DNA from: Microbacterium murale
GTDB taxonomy: Bacteria; Actinomycetota; Actinomycetes; Actinomycetales; Microbacteriaceae
Assembly: GCF_014635185.1 (NCBI RefSeq)
Contig: NZ_BMCM01000003.1
Span: forward strand, 419,623 to 483,622
Direction: 5' to 3'
DNA length: 64,000 bases
How positions within the stretch are numbered: position 1 is the first letter of the stretch; the number at the start of each line of letters is the position of its first letter. A program made the translations under genes and the position numbers. The notes beneath the pieces were generated by a model that was given only the letters and a program-made list of their open reading frames with translations, was not told the origin of the DNA and ran no database searches. This document shows positions 36,036 to 45,387 of this stretch, in pieces.

Positions 36036-37754
36036 TCAACCGGTCGTCGCGCCTTCTGCAGCGGAACGCACGAGTCGCGAGTACTTGGCAAGAACGCCAC
36101 GGGTATAGCGCGGGGGAAGCGGCTCCCAGCCAGAGCGGCGGGAGGCGAGCTCTGCCTCATCGACGAGTAAGTCAAGAGAGCGAGCTGCGATATCGACCCG
36201 TATCAGATCACCATCGCGCACGAAGGCGATAGGACCTGCGTCCACCGCTTCGGGTGCTATGTGGCCGATGCAAAGGCCGGTTGTGCCGCCTGAGAATCGT
36301 CCGTCAGTCAACAGTAGTACATCTTTTCCGAGCCCGGCGCCCTTGATGGCCGCGGTGATCGCGAGCATCTCCCGCATGCCGGGGCCGCCCTTGGGACCCT
36401 CGTAGCGGATGACGATGACTTCTCCGGCCTTGATCTCACCATTCGCGACGGCATCCATTGCGGCGCGCTCGCGCTCGAAGACGCGCGCGGGGCCTTCGAA
36501 CACAGTGGCGTCGAAGCCCGCGGTCTTCACGACCGCGCCTTCGGGGGCGAGGGATCCGTGCAGGATCGTCAGGCCGCCGGTGGCGTGGATCGGGTTGTCG
36601 AAGGTGTGGATGACCTCGCCGTCGATCGGCTGCGGGTCGAGGTCGGCGAGGTTCTCGGCCAGGGTCTTGCCGGTGACGGTGAGGGCGTCGCCGTGCAGAA
36701 GCCCCTCGTCGAGCATGGCCTTCATGATGACGGGGATGCCGCCGTGACGGTCGACGTCGTTCATGACGTACTTGCCGAACGGCTTCATGTCGGCGACGTG
36801 CGGGACCTTGTCGCCGATCCGGTTGAAGTCGTGCAGATTCAGCTCGACATCGGCCTCGCGGGCGATCGCGAGCAGGTGCAGCACGACGTTGGTGGAGCCG
36901 CCCAGCGCCATGGCGAGTGCGATCGCGTTCTCGAACGCCTCCTTGGTCAGGATGTCGCGAGTGGTGATCCCCTGACGCAGCAGGTTCACGACGGCCTCAC
37001 CCGAGCGGTGCGCGAAGTAGTCGCGGCGGCGGTCGGCGGCGGGCGGTGCGGCAGAGCCGGGCAGGCTGAGACCCAGTGCCTCGGCGACGGACGCCATGGT
37101 GTTGGCCGTGTACATGCCGCCGCAGGCGCCCTCCCCCGGCGCGATCGCGCATTCGATGCGCTTGAGGTCCTCTTCGCTCATGAGGCCCGCTCGGCATGCG
37201 CCGACGGCCTCGAACGAGTCGATGATCGTGACGTCCTTCTCGGTGCCGTCCGAGAGCTTCACCCAACCGGGTGCGATGGAGCCGGCGTAGAGGAACACAC
37301 TGGAGAGATCGAGGCGGGCGCTGGCCATCAGCATGCCGGGGATCGACTTGTCGCAACCGGCCAGCAGCACTGAACCGTCGAGGCGCTCCGCCATCATGAC
37401 GGTCTCGACCGAGTCGGCGATGACCTCACGCGAGACGAGCGAGAAGTGCATGCCCTCGTGGCCCATCGAGATGCCGTCCGAGACGGAGATCGTGCCGAAC
37501 TGCAGCGGGTAACCGCCGCCGCCGTGCACACCCTCCTTGGCCGCCTGCGCGAGCCGGTCGAGGCTCAGGTTGCACGGCGTGATCTCGTTCCAACTGGATG
37601 CGATGCCGATCTGAGGCTTGTCCCAGTCCGCGTCGCCCATGCCGACGGCACGGAGCATTCCTCGCGAGGTCGTGGCCTCGATGCCGTCGGTGACGACTCG
37701 GCTTCGGGGCTTGATGTCGATGGGCGCGTTCGAAGAAGGATCTTGCGGGGACAT
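36036..37754 (-). CDS. ilvD: Dihydroxy-acid dehydratase
   Basis: 572 residues. The IlvD/Edd signatures are present: [27 protein letters not shown], and near the end [13 protein letters not shown] with GHIAPEA. Cysteines in [13 protein letters not shown] and GACGG fit the Fe-S cluster. It dehydrates the dihydroxy acids to 2-oxo acids in valine and isoleucine synthesis. The last ~75 codons (about 36100-36330) use unusually A/T-ended codons, including a TTA, compared with the rest. It begins 9 bases after otsB, so transcription may read in from the trehalose genes. Confidence 0.97.
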   Translation of the reverse strand: MSPQDPSSNAPIDIKPRSRVVTDGIEATTSRGMLRAVGMGDADWDKPQIGIASSWNEITPCNLSLDRLAQAAKEGVHGGGGYPLQFGTISVSDGISMGHEGMHFSLVSREVIADSVETVMMAERLDGSVLLAGCDKSIPGMLMASARLDLSSVFLYAGSIAPGWVKLSDGTEKDVTIIDSFEAVGACRAGLMSEEDLKRIECAIAPGEGACGGMYTANTMASVAEALGLSLPGSAAPPAADRRRDYFAHRSGEAVVNLLRQGITTRDILTKEAFENAIALAMALGGSTNVVLHLLAIAREADVELNLHDFNRIGDKVPHVADMKPFGKYVMNDVDRHGGIPVIMKAMLDEGLLHGDALTVTGKTLAENLADLDPQPIDGEVIHTFDNPIHATGGLTILHGSLAPEGAVVKTAGFDATVFEGPARVFERERAAMDAVANGEIKAGEVIVIRYEGPKGGPGMREMLAITAAIKGAGLGKDVLLLTDGRFSGGTTGLCIGHIAPEAVDAGPIAFVRDGDLIRVDIAARSLDLLVDEAELASRRSGWEPLPPRYTRGVLAKYSRLVRSAAEGATTG

Positions 37755-37763
37755 GACGGCAGT

Positions 37764-38561
37764 CTATTCCCGTCCGGCAGCGCGCTCGGCCACGAGCGCC
37801 TCCAGAAGCGCAGCCATCTGTTGTGGGTTCTCCACACGCAGGGCGGCGGCGCTCTCGCCCGGTCCGACGCGCACACCGAGGTCGCCCGGCTGCAGTACGC
37901 GCATGGCGTCCTCGTCGGTGACATCGTCTCCGGCGAACAGGATGCCGGTGGCGTCGAAGTGCTCCCGCAGAGCATGCATCGCTGCGTCTTTGCCTTCGGC
38001 CCGCGAAGAGAACTCCAGCACCCGGTGGCCAGCTCTTCGGCGCCAGTGCGGGAAGCGCTGGGCCATCAGTTCATCGATCTCGGCGAAGGCCGCGGCCTCG
38101 TCCTCGGCCGTCGCCTGGCGGGTGTGGATGCCCATGCCGAAGGTCTTCGGCTCCAGCCTCACGTTCGCGTGGCGATCGACGATCGGCTGGGCGGCGGCCC
38201 AGAGAGCCTCAAGCGCGCCTTCTTCGGTACGGACCTCTGGCACGTCTGCGTCGCCGACCCCGGGGAACCAGTACTGCGCGCCGTGCGATCCGGCGAGGGC
38301 GGTGAGCGAATCCGCCGTGTGCTCACTGATCTCCTGCAGATCGTGCATGCTGCGGCCGGAGACGTACGCGATGAAGGTGTCCGGAAGGGCCGCAAGTCGG
38401 TCGAGCTGGACCTTCACCTCGGGCAGCGCACGCGCGGCCATCGGCTCCGCCACCAGCGGCGACGCGGTGCCGTCGAAGTCCAGCGCGATGACCAGTCGTG
38501 GGGTGCGGGCGATGGCCGTGAGTGCGTCGTCAGTGGTTCCTGGCGTCCAGATGCGGGTCAC
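37764..38561 (-). CDS. otsB: Trehalose-6-phosphate phosphatase
   Basis: 265 residues from the GTG at 38561 with GAGGAG 7 bases ahead; a longer frame through the tandem repeat is rejected. HAD-superfamily motifs are present: DFDGTASPL near residue 27 (nucleophile Asp), SGRSMHDL (motif II area) and GDDVTDEDAM (motif IV). It removes phosphate from trehalose-6-phosphate. It follows otsA with 62 bases between them. Trehalose is a compatible solute in actinobacteria. Confidence 0.95.
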   Translation of the reverse strand: MTRIWTPGTTDDALTAIARTPRLVIALDFDGTASPLVAEPMAARALPEVKVQLDRLAALPDTFIAYVSGRSMHDLQEISEHTADSLTALAGSHGAQYWFPGVGDADVPEVRTEEGALEALWAAAQPIVDRHANVRLEPKTFGMGIHTRQATAEDEAAAFAEIDELMAQRFPHWRRRAGHRVLEFSSRAEGKDAAMHALREHFDATGILFAGDDVTDEDAMRVLQPGDLGVRVGPGESAAALRVENPQQMAALLEALVAERAAGRE

Positions 38562-38580
38562 AGTGTGTCTCCTCGTCGGG

Positions 38581-38616
38581 ATCGGTTCGAGATCGGTTCG
38601 GGATCGGTTCGGGATC
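38581..38616. repeat. 11-bp tandem repeat between otsA and otsB
   Basis: ATCGGTTCG(G/A)G is repeated three times (38581, 38592, 38603) with the start of a fourth. It fills the otsA-otsB gap and lies about 20 bases ahead of the otsB start. Copy changes would alter spacing in the otsA-otsB messenger but no reading frame. Confidence 0.85.
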
Positions 38617-38623
38617 AGGTGTT

Positions 38624-40036
38624 CTACGGCCGGGAAGAGCGAGCGGCCGAAAGCGCCTCGAGGAACGACGACGACCACGCGAGGACATCGTGCTCGAGCA
38701 CACGGCGGCGCAGTGAACGCATCCGCTTGCCCTGTTCGCCCGGCGTCATCTCGACGGCCGTCATGATCGCATCCTTGAGATCCTCGATGTCGTGCGGATT
38801 GACGCGCACAGCCTGACGGAGTTCGTCCGCCGCACCGGTGAACTCGCTCAGCACGAGCACACCGCGGTTGTCGATGCGAGACGCGACGTACTCCTTTGCG
38901 ACCAGATTCATGCCGTCGCGGAGCGCGGTGACCAGCATGACATCGGCTGCGAGATAGAGCGCCACCATCTCATCGCGGGGATAGCCCTGGTGCAGGTAGC
39001 GGATCGCCGTGTGCTGCATCGTGTCGGTGTCACCGTTGATCCGGCTGACCGCGAGTTCGATCTCATCACGAAGATTGATGTACGCGTCCACCCGCTCACG
39101 GCTCGGGCTCGCGACCTGGATGAGGGTGACGTCCTCGACGTTCAGCCGGCCTTCGGCGAGGAGCTCCCCATAGGCCTTGATCCGATGCCGGATCCCCTTG
39201 GTGTAATCGAGGCGGTCAACGCCGAGCAGTATCCGCTTGGGGTTGCCGAGGCTCTCCCGGATCTCGAGCGCGCGCGCCTGCACCTCCGGTCTGGCTGCGA
39301 GCTCGAGATAGGGTGTCGTCTCGATCGAGATCGGGAAGGCCTTCGAAATGACGGTGCGGTCCCCGTTCTCACCAGGGACGACGACGGTCGTGGACTTCAC
39401 CTCGTACTTCAGCCGCCGGCGCACCGCAGCGAGGAAGTACGTCGCGTCCTGTGCCCTCTGGAAACCGACGACATCGGCGCCGAGCAGTCCGCGCAGCACC
39501 TGATCGCGCCACGGAAGCTGCGCGTACAGCCCGTGCATCGGGAACGGGATGTGGTGGAAGTATCCGATCGTGACGTCGGGCCGCAGCGCCCTGACCATCT
39601 CCGGCACGAGCTGCAGCTGGTAATCGTGCACCCACACGGTGCCGTTCTCCGCCGCGGCGGCGGCCGCGGCCTCGGCGAAACGTCGGTTCACCGCGACATA
39701 CGCATCCCACCACTCGCGGTGATACTGAGGCGGTGCGATGACGTCGTGGTAGAGCGGCCAGATCGTGTCGTTGGCGAAGCCTTCGTAGTACTCGGCGACC
39801 TCTTGAGCGCTCAAAGCGATCGGGATCAGTCGGATGTCGTTCGCCGTGAAGGGTTCGAGTTCGAGATCGGCCTGGCCGGCCCACCCGACCCATGCGCCGT
39901 CGACCTGTTTCATGACGGGCTCGAGCGCCGCGACCAGACCACCGGGTGAGGTCCGCCAGGTCTCCTCGCCGTCGGCACTCACCACACGATCAACAGGTAG
40001 CCGGTTGGCGACGACGACGAAATCAGCGGTGGTCAT
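38624..40036 (-). CDS. otsA: Alpha,alpha-trehalose-phosphate synthase (UDP- or GDP-forming)
   Basis: 470 residues from the ATG at 40036 (GAGGAG 6 bases ahead), the usual OtsA length. The GT20 features are [11 protein letters not shown] at the N-terminus, [13 protein letters not shown] near 143-155, and [15 protein letters not shown] near 265-279. The conserved C-terminal block has [10 protein letters not shown] and [11 protein letters not shown]. It joins UDP-glucose (or another NDP-glucose) and glucose-6-phosphate to trehalose-6-phosphate. It is the first gene of otsA-otsB, with ilvD downstream. Confidence 0.96.
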   Translation of the reverse strand: MTTADFVVVANRLPVDRVVSADGEETWRTSPGGLVAALEPVMKQVDGAWVGWAGQADLELEPFTANDIRLIPIALSAQEVAEYYEGFANDTIWPLYHDVIAPPQYHREWWDAYVAVNRRFAEAAAAAAAENGTVWVHDYQLQLVPEMVRALRPDVTIGYFHHIPFPMHGLYAQLPWRDQVLRGLLGADVVGFQRAQDATYFLAAVRRRLKYEVKSTTVVVPGENGDRTVISKAFPISIETTPYLELAARPEVQARALEIRESLGNPKRILLGVDRLDYTKGIRHRIKAYGELLAEGRLNVEDVTLIQVASPSRERVDAYINLRDEIELAVSRINGDTDTMQHTAIRYLHQGYPRDEMVALYLAADVMLVTALRDGMNLVAKEYVASRIDNRGVLVLSEFTGAADELRQAVRVNPHDIEDLKDAIMTAVEMTPGEQGKRMRSLRRRVLEHDVLAWSSSFLEALSAARSSRP

Positions 40037-40070
40037 GGGACTCCTCACGTCGGCGGTCGTTTTCCCCAGG

Positions 40071-41306
40071 CTATCGACTGCGTGGACGCTTATGGCTGAG
40101 GCGCCAGTTCAGGATGCCGGCGGCGAAGGTGATGACTGCGGCGAGGATCGGCAGCAGCAGGGCGGAGGAAGTTCCGGCGGACTCGGCGATCTCACCCGCG
40201 ACGGCCGCGCCGATCGACTGTCCGACGATCACGCCCGAGCCCAGCATCGTCATGACGGTCGCCGTTCTTCCGAGCGGGCTGCGCGCCGCGCCGAAGCTGA
40301 ACTGGGTGACGAGCGTCGGCCCGATGCCTATGCCCATGATCGCCAGCGCCGCCGTCATGCCGGCCGTCGTGTCGACCAGAGCGAGCAGGAGCGATCCGAG
40401 CAGGAGCGTTCCGGAGAACACCAGCCAGCGCGCCCGCAGCGAGAAGCGCGGCGGCAGCCAGGCCACGCCCAGCGCGAGGATCGCCGATCCCACGCCCATC
40501 ACGCCGTAGAGCAGCCCCGCTTGTTCCGGCACTCCACGATCGGCCATGAATGAGGTCAGCGAGGTGAGCATGGTGCCGAAGAAGATGCCGACGCCCAGGA
40601 TGCCCGCCACGATGACCAGCAGCTCCGGCCGGAACAGCTCCGTCACGCGCGATGGTGCACGCCCGTCCGCATCTCGGTGGCTGGACACGTGCCTGCCGCT
40701 CGGGTGCAGGGCGAATGCGCCGACGAACAGCACGGTGAGCACTGCGGCTCCGACCAACGGCGCCCACGGGGCGATCAACGACGCGAGCACGCCGACGATG
40801 AACGGACCGAACACGAACACGGTCTCATCCGCGGCGGATTCGTATGCCATGGTCCCGGAGAGCGTGCGCGCTCTCACCGGCTCCGGCATCCGCTCCGAGA
40901 TGATCGTGACGAGCCGCGAACGCGACATCGGTGCGACCTGCGGCGCAGTGGCCCCGATCCCGAATGCGGCGATCAGCACCACCAGATCGGCGGCCGCGCT
41001 GTAGATGACGATCGTGAAGACGACGAGCATCGTGGCGTTCGCGATCGCGAGCGCCAGCAGCACGAAACGCTGCCCGAAGCGGTCTGCTGCCGCGCCGAGC
41101 AGAGGGCCGAAGCACGCGGTGCCGATGCCGACCGCTGCGGATGTGAGTCCGCCGAGGGACAGCGACCCGCGGGCAGAGACCGCGACCGTGAGCACACCCA
41201 CGACCATCATCGCGAACGGAAGGCGAGCGACGAACGAGACCACGAAGTACGCGAGACCGGCCTCGCGGAACAGACTTGATGGACCAACAGTGTGTGTCTG
41301 GGTCAT
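40071..41306 (-). CDS. MFS transporter
   Basis: 411 residues from the ATG at 41306. About 12 helices; LLGAAADRFGQRFVLL is a motif-A-like loop and GIFFGTMLTSLTSFM begins the second half. It resembles MFS proteins annotated in actinobacteria only as transporters. It ends 35 bases before otsA on the same strand. Substrate unknown. Confidence 0.85.
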   Translation of the reverse strand: MTQTHTVGPSSLFREAGLAYFVVSFVARLPFAMMVVGVLTVAVSARGSLSLGGLTSAAVGIGTACFGPLLGAAADRFGQRFVLLALAIANATMLVVFTIVIYSAAADLVVLIAAFGIGATAPQVAPMSRSRLVTIISERMPEPVRARTLSGTMAYESAADETVFVFGPFIVGVLASLIAPWAPLVGAAVLTVLFVGAFALHPSGRHVSSHRDADGRAPSRVTELFRPELLVIVAGILGVGIFFGTMLTSLTSFMADRGVPEQAGLLYGVMGVGSAILALGVAWLPPRFSLRARWLVFSGTLLLGSLLLALVDTTAGMTAALAIMGIGIGPTLVTQFSFGAARSPLGRTATVMTMLGSGVIVGQSIGAAVAGEIAESAGTSSALLLPILAAVITFAAGILNWRLSHKRPRSR

Positions 41307-41482
41307 GACTCTCGCGCGCCCGAGGACGCGGGGATCTGGTGCCGCCGCTGTCCGTCGGGGCACCGACGGCCGGTTGATACACATCTTCGGGGCGTGCGGA
41401 CACGCCGCAGTGATCGTACCCTCCTCCGCTGAACGATTCCAGGCCTCGAGCTCCGACGAGATCCACCCGGTAGCGTGAGGGT

Positions 41483-41779
41483 ATGCGCTACCTCTTCAGC
41501 ACCGGACTCATCGCAGCGATCTCTGCAGGAGTGTCACTGCTGCGCGGCACCCGCGAAGAACCTCTCACCTGGCGCGCCGCGCTGTCGTGGGTGAGCTGGG
41601 GCATCACTCTCGCGCTCGCTGTCGGCGCAGTGATTGACATGAGACGCGAGAGGCGCGGCGAACTCGTCGATGCCGACTCGCCGCAGTCGGTAAAGAAGGC
41701 GAAGAAAGCACAGCGATTGCAGTTCCGCTCCCAGAAGGCACTGGCCGACGCGCAGGGGCATGCCAAGGACCGCCGCTGA
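41483..41779 (+). CDS. Small membrane protein, unknown function
   Basis: 98 residues with two hydrophobic segments (about 4-19 and 34-51) and a basic, Lys/Arg/Gln-rich tail (VKKAKKAQRLQFRSQKA). The ATG at 41483 has GTGAGGGT just before it. Coding bias is normal for the window. No family recognised. It stands alone, convergent with the thiolase gene 9 bases away. Confidence 0.6.
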   Translation: MRYLFSTGLIAAISAGVSLLRGTREEPLTWRAALSWVSWGITLALAVGAVIDMRRERRGELVDADSPQSVKKAKKAQRLQFRSQKALADAQGHAKDRR

Positions 41780-41788
41780 TCAGCGCGA

Positions 41789-42967
41789 TCAGCGCGTGAG
41801 GATCAGCGCCTCGCCCTGACCTCCACCGCCGCACAGGCCGACCGCCGCCGTTCCGCTGCCACGACGCGCGAGCTCGTGCGCCATGTGCACGACCAAGCGA
41901 TTGCCCGATGCGCCGATGGGGTGTCCGATCGCGATGCCGCCGCCGTGGATGTTCACGATGTCATCTGCGAGGCCCAGCTCTGTCGTGGAACGGGCAACGA
42001 CAGCACCGAACGCCTCGTTGATCTCCACGAGGTCGAGATCGGCCGCGCCGATGCCCTGCTTCTCGAGAGCGCGCGCGATCGCACGCGCGGGCTGCGCCTG
42101 CAGCGAGTTGTCCGGACCCGCGGTCTGCCCGCTTGCGCCCACGGTCACGAGAACCGGCCAACCCTGCGCCTCGGCGTTCTCGCGTGTGGTCACGACGACC
42201 GCTGATGCGCCGTCCGAGATCTGAGACGAGTTGCCCGCGGTGATCGAGCCGCCCTCTGCGAATGCCGCCCGCAGCTTTCCGAGCGTCTCGACGGTGGTCT
42301 CCGGCCGGATCCCCTCGTCCTTCGTCACGAGGATCGGGTCGCCCTTGCGCTGAGGAACCTCGACGTGCACGATCTCCGCGTCGAACACCCCCGCATCGGT
42401 CGCGGCGGCCGCACGCTGGTGCGAGGCGGCTGCCACGGCATCCTGCGCTTCGCGCGTGAGTTCGTAACGGTCGTTGTGACGCTCTGTCGACGCACCCATG
42501 CTCTCTTTGTCGTAGGCGTCGGTGAGCCCGTCGAAGGCCATGTGGTCGAGCACTTCCACGCTTCCGTAGGTCCAGCCGTCGCGTGAGCCCATGAGCAGGT
42601 GCGGTGCGCGCGTCATCGACTCCATTCCGGCGGCCACCACGGTCGTGGCGTCGCCGGTGCGGATCATGCGCGCGGCGTCGATGATGGCCGTGAGCCCCGA
42701 CAGGCAGACCTTGTTCACCGAGTGCGCTGGGACGTCCCATCCGATGCCCGCACCGATTGCGGCCTGGCGGGCGGCGTTCTGTCCGGAGCCGGCCGCCAGC
42801 ACCTGGCCGACGATCACGGCGTCGATCGCGGAGGGGTCGATGCGCGCCTGCGCCAGCGTGCCCTTGATCGCGAGAGCGCCGAGCTGCGGCGCGGTGAAGG
42901 AGGCCAGCTGTCCCTTCAGCCGCCCCTGCGGAGTGCGCGCCGCCGCGACGATGACGATGTCGGTCAT
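41789..42967 (-). CDS. Thiolase (acetyl-CoA acetyltransferase type)
   Basis: 392 residues from the ATG at 42967, overlapping the scoB-like stop by 4 bases. The catalytic residues are visible: Cys88 in NKVCLSG, the His of [14 protein letters not shown], and the Cys of [14 protein letters not shown]. Degradative or biosynthetic thiolase activity on acetoacetyl-CoA is most likely given the CoA-transferase genes upstream; a 3-oxoadipyl-CoA thiolase (PcaF) is the alternative. It is the last gene of scoA-scoB-thiolase. Confidence 0.93.
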   Translation of the reverse strand: MTDIVIVAAARTPQGRLKGQLASFTAPQLGALAIKGTLAQARIDPSAIDAVIVGQVLAAGSGQNAARQAAIGAGIGWDVPAHSVNKVCLSGLTAIIDAARMIRTGDATTVVAAGMESMTRAPHLLMGSRDGWTYGSVEVLDHMAFDGLTDAYDKESMGASTERHNDRYELTREAQDAVAAASHQRAAAATDAGVFDAEIVHVEVPQRKGDPILVTKDEGIRPETTVETLGKLRAAFAEGGSITAGNSSQISDGASAVVVTTRENAEAQGWPVLVTVGASGQTAGPDNSLQAQPARAIARALEKQGIGAADLDLVEINEAFGAVVARSTTELGLADDIVNIHGGGIAIGHPIGASGNRLVVHMAHELARRGSGTAAVGLCGGGGQGEALILTR

Positions 42968-43617
42968 GACTTCTCCTTGAGTTCGTCCGCGATGATCAGC
43001 GGAGGTTCGGTGGCATCGATGACCTCCTGCACGCTCACACCAGGCGCCGTCTCGACCAGCACGAGCCCGGCGTCTGTGACGTCGATGACTGCCAGGTCGG
43101 TGATGATCCGGTGCGCCACTCCCCTGCCGGTCAGAGGCAGAGAGCATTCGTTCACGATCTTCGCCGACCCGTCTCTGGCGACGTGCTCCATGAGGATGAT
43201 GAGCCGGCCCGCACCGTGCACGAGGTCCATGGCGCCGCCGGGCCCCTTGACCATCTTCCCCGGGATCATCCAGTTCGCGAGATCACCCGTCGCGGAGACC
43301 TGCATCGCGCCGAGGATCGCGGCGTCGATCTTGCCTGCCCTGATCATGCCGAAGCTGGTGGCCGAGTCGAAGAACGCGGTGCCGGGGAGCGTCGTCACCG
43401 TCTCCTTGCCCGCATTGATGAGGTCGGGGTCGACGTTCTCCTCGGTCGGATAGGGCCCGACTCCGAGGATGCCGTTCTCGGACTGCAGCACGAGCGTGAC
43501 GCCGTCCGGCACATAGTTCGGCACGAGAGTCGGCAGGCCGATGCCGAGGTTCACGTAGGAGCCATCAGTGAGCTCGGCTGCGGCGCGCGCGGCCATCTGC
43601 TCGCGGGTGAGTGCCAT
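42964..43617 (-). CDS. 3-oxoacid CoA-transferase, subunit B
   Basis: 217 residues. The CoA-transferase family I beta signature is present: [12 protein letters not shown] near 22-33 and the catalytic Glu in [14 protein letters not shown], followed by [13 protein letters not shown]. With subunit A it moves CoA from succinyl-CoA to a 3-oxo acid (acetoacetate or 3-oxoadipate). The start is one base from the subunit A stop and the stop overlaps the thiolase start, so the three genes are coupled. Confidence 0.93.
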   Translation of the reverse strand: MALTREQMAARAAAELTDGSYVNLGIGLPTLVPNYVPDGVTLVLQSENGILGVGPYPTEENVDPDLINAGKETVTTLPGTAFFDSATSFGMIRAGKIDAAILGAMQVSATGDLANWMIPGKMVKGPGGAMDLVHGAGRLIILMEHVARDGSAKIVNECSLPLTGRGVAHRIITDLAVIDVTDAGLVLVETAPGVSVQEVIDATEPPLIIADELKEKS

Positions 43618-43618
43618 G

Positions 43619-44407
43619 TCAGGCCCCTTCCGTGGTGTCTGCGGACTTCGTCACGGTGCGACGCTCGATGCGCTTCTCGATGTCGGTGCCGACTTCGACC
43701 ATGCGGTGCACGAAGACCCCCGGCAGATGCACGCGGTCCGGGTCGATCTCGCCCGGTTCGACGAGCTGCTCGACCTGCGCGATGCACACACGACCCGACA
43801 TCGCGGCGAGCGGGTTGAAGTTGCGGGCGGCCTTGTTGAAGACGAGGTTGCCGTGCCGATCCCCCGCCATGGCGTGAACGAGAGCGAAGTCGGTCGTGAT
43901 CGCCTCTTCGAGGACGAACTCCTTGGGCGTGCCGTTCACATCGAACGTGCGGACGTCCTTGACGGGAGATCCGACGGCGATGGATCCGTCCGCGTTGTAG
44001 CGCCGAGGCAGCCCGCCTTCGGCGACCTGGGTGCCAACGCCCGTCTGGGTGTAGAACGCGGCTATGCCTGATCCACCCGCCCGCAGCTTCTCGGCGAGAG
44101 TGCCCTGAGGTGTGAGCTCGAGTTCGAGTTCACCGGAGAGGAACTGACGCTCGAACTCCTTGTTCTCGCCGACGTAGGACGACGTCATCTTGCGGATGCG
44201 CTGCGCGTTCAACAGGACGCCGAGGCCCCAGTCGTCGACCCCGCAGTTGTTGCTGACGACGCTGAGGGCGGTGGTCCCCTGCGCGAGCAGCGCCTCTATG
44301 AGGGCGATCGGGTTGCCGGAGAGGCCGAACCCCCCGACTGCGAGAGATGCACCGTCCGGGATGTCTGCGACGGCTTCCGCAGCCGATGCCCATTGCTTGT
44401 CGATCAC
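43619..44407 (-). CDS. 3-oxoacid CoA-transferase, subunit A
   Basis: 262 residues from a GTG with AAGGAG ahead. The alpha-subunit marks are [19 protein letters not shown] near 17-35, [13 protein letters not shown], and [19 protein letters not shown]. With subunit B it activates 3-oxo acids at the expense of succinyl-CoA. Acetoacetate is favoured as substrate because a 3-hydroxybutyrate dehydrogenase lies nearby; 3-oxoadipate (PcaIJ) cannot be excluded since the regulator is of the IclR family. It is divergent from that IclR gene. Confidence 0.93.
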   Translation of the reverse strand: MIDKQWASAAEAVADIPDGASLAVGGFGLSGNPIALIEALLAQGTTALSVVSNNCGVDDWGLGVLLNAQRIRKMTSSYVGENKEFERQFLSGELELELTPQGTLAEKLRAGGSGIAAFYTQTGVGTQVAEGGLPRRYNADGSIAVGSPVKDVRTFDVNGTPKEFVLEEAITTDFALVHAMAGDRHGNLVFNKAARNFNPLAAMSGRVCIAQVEQLVEPGEIDPDRVHLPGVFVHRMVEVGTDIEKRIERRTVTKSADTTEGA

Positions 44408-44474
44408 GCAGCACTCCTTCGTGTGAGGTCTTCTTCCAGCATCCGCCTGTCCTGAGCGGAATCGAAATCAGATC

Positions 44475-44519
44475 TTGCGATGTGGGCGATTGTCTCGATA
44501 GTGTCCACATTATGGACAC
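44475..44519 (+). promoter_or_regulatory. IclR operator overlapping a leaderless start
   Basis: GTGTCCA-CATTA-TGGACAC (44501-44519) is a perfect 7-bp-arm palindrome that includes the ATG (44512) of the iclR gene. Upstream, TTGCGA (44475-44480) and GATAGT (44497-44502) with a 16-base spacer put transcription close to the ATG, and no ribosome site is present. The site suits autoregulation and control of the divergent scoA operon. Confidence 0.7.
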
Positions 44520-45297
44520 CGCTCGAACGGTCCCCGGCGCGCAGGCCGTCGCGCGCGCCGCGAGTCTGCTGCGTCTCGTGACGGCGAGCGGCGAAGCGGG
44601 CGCGAACTTGCACGAGCTCGCGCAGTCCGGTGGGCTCTCCCGCTCGACGACCCACCGGTTGCTGAGCGCGCTGCGTGCGGAGGGGCTCGTCGATCGCGAC
44701 GAGGACACGGCGAGATGGATGCCGGGACCCGAGCTCTTTCTCATGGGATCCGTGGCAGCGTCGCGATACGACATCACCGCCCTTGCGCGCGACATCGTGC
44801 GCTCCCTCGCTGTGAAGACAGAGGAGAGCGCATTCCTCTCGGTGCGGCGCGCGGATGAGACCGTGTGCCTGCTGCGCGAAGAGGGGTCGTTCCCGATCCG
44901 CTCCTTCGTGCTCAGCGAGGGCGTGCGATTCCCGCTCGGCGTCGCGAGTGCTGGACTCGCGATCCTGTCATTCCTGCCTGACCACGATGTGGATGCCTAC
45001 CTGGATCGACACCCGGAGCTCAGCGAGCGCTGGGGCCGCACGCACGGCGTGAAGCCGCTGCGGACCAGACTCACCGAGACCAAGGAACGCGGGTACGCGA
45101 TCAACCCCGGACTCATCGTGGAGGGAAGCTGGGGAATGGGCGCCGCCGTGTTCGATCGCGCAGGACGCCCGGAGTGGGCGTTGAGCCTGACCGGCGTGGA
45201 ATTCCGATTCGGCCCCGACCGGATCGCGCACCTCGGGCGCACGCTCCTGGCGCACGCCCACCAGCTGTCCTCACGCATCGCGAGCGCCCGGCGCTGA
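44512..45297 (+). CDS. IclR-family transcriptional regulator
   Basis: 261 residues from the ATG at 44512. The N-terminal winged helix is visible as LHELAQSGGLSRSTTHRLLSALRAEGLVDRD near 32-62 (recognition helix SRSTTHRLL). The C-terminal ligand domain includes ERGYAINPGLIVEGSWGMGAAVFD, the typical IclR effector motif. It is divergent from scoA-scoB-thiolase and very likely controls it. PcaR-type IclR proteins regulate 3-oxoadipate genes in related bacteria, while others respond to short acids; the effector is not decided here. Confidence 0.9.
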   Translation: MDTARTVPGAQAVARAASLLRLVTASGEAGANLHELAQSGGLSRSTTHRLLSALRAEGLVDRDEDTARWMPGPELFLMGSVAASRYDITALARDIVRSLAVKTEESAFLSVRRADETVCLLREEGSFPIRSFVLSEGVRFPLGVASAGLAILSFLPDHDVDAYLDRHPELSERWGRTHGVKPLRTRLTETKERGYAINPGLIVEGSWGMGAAVFDRAGRPEWALSLTGVEFRFGPDRIAHLGRTLLAHAHQLSSRIASARR

Positions 45298-45309
45298 GGG
45301 CGCACCACC

Positions 45310-45387
45310 GCGCACCCGCGCACCCGCGCACCCGCGCACCCGCGCACCCGCGCAGTCGCTCAGTCGCTCAGTCGCTCAATCTCTCAG
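45310..45387. repeat. 8-bp tandem repeat tract
   Basis: Five copies of GCGCACCC (45310-45349), a hybrid, then TCGCTCAG three times in near-identical form and a diverged TCTCTCAG. The whole tract keeps an 8-base period for about 78 bases. It fills the gap between the iclR stop and the convergent hydrolase stop at 45384-45386, which falls in the last unit. Slippage would change the length of the 3' region or the last codons of the hydrolase. Confidence 0.92.

Noticed and set aside
41789-44407. Firm call of a 3-oxoadipate (PcaIJF) operon
   Set aside because: No other protocatechuate gene is present in the window, and a 3-hydroxybutyrate dehydrogenase lies close; the acetoacetate route fits better but both stay open.
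45310-45387. 8-bp repeats as CRISPR or as iterons of an origin
   Set aside because: Too short and contiguous, no spacers, no replication gene nearby.
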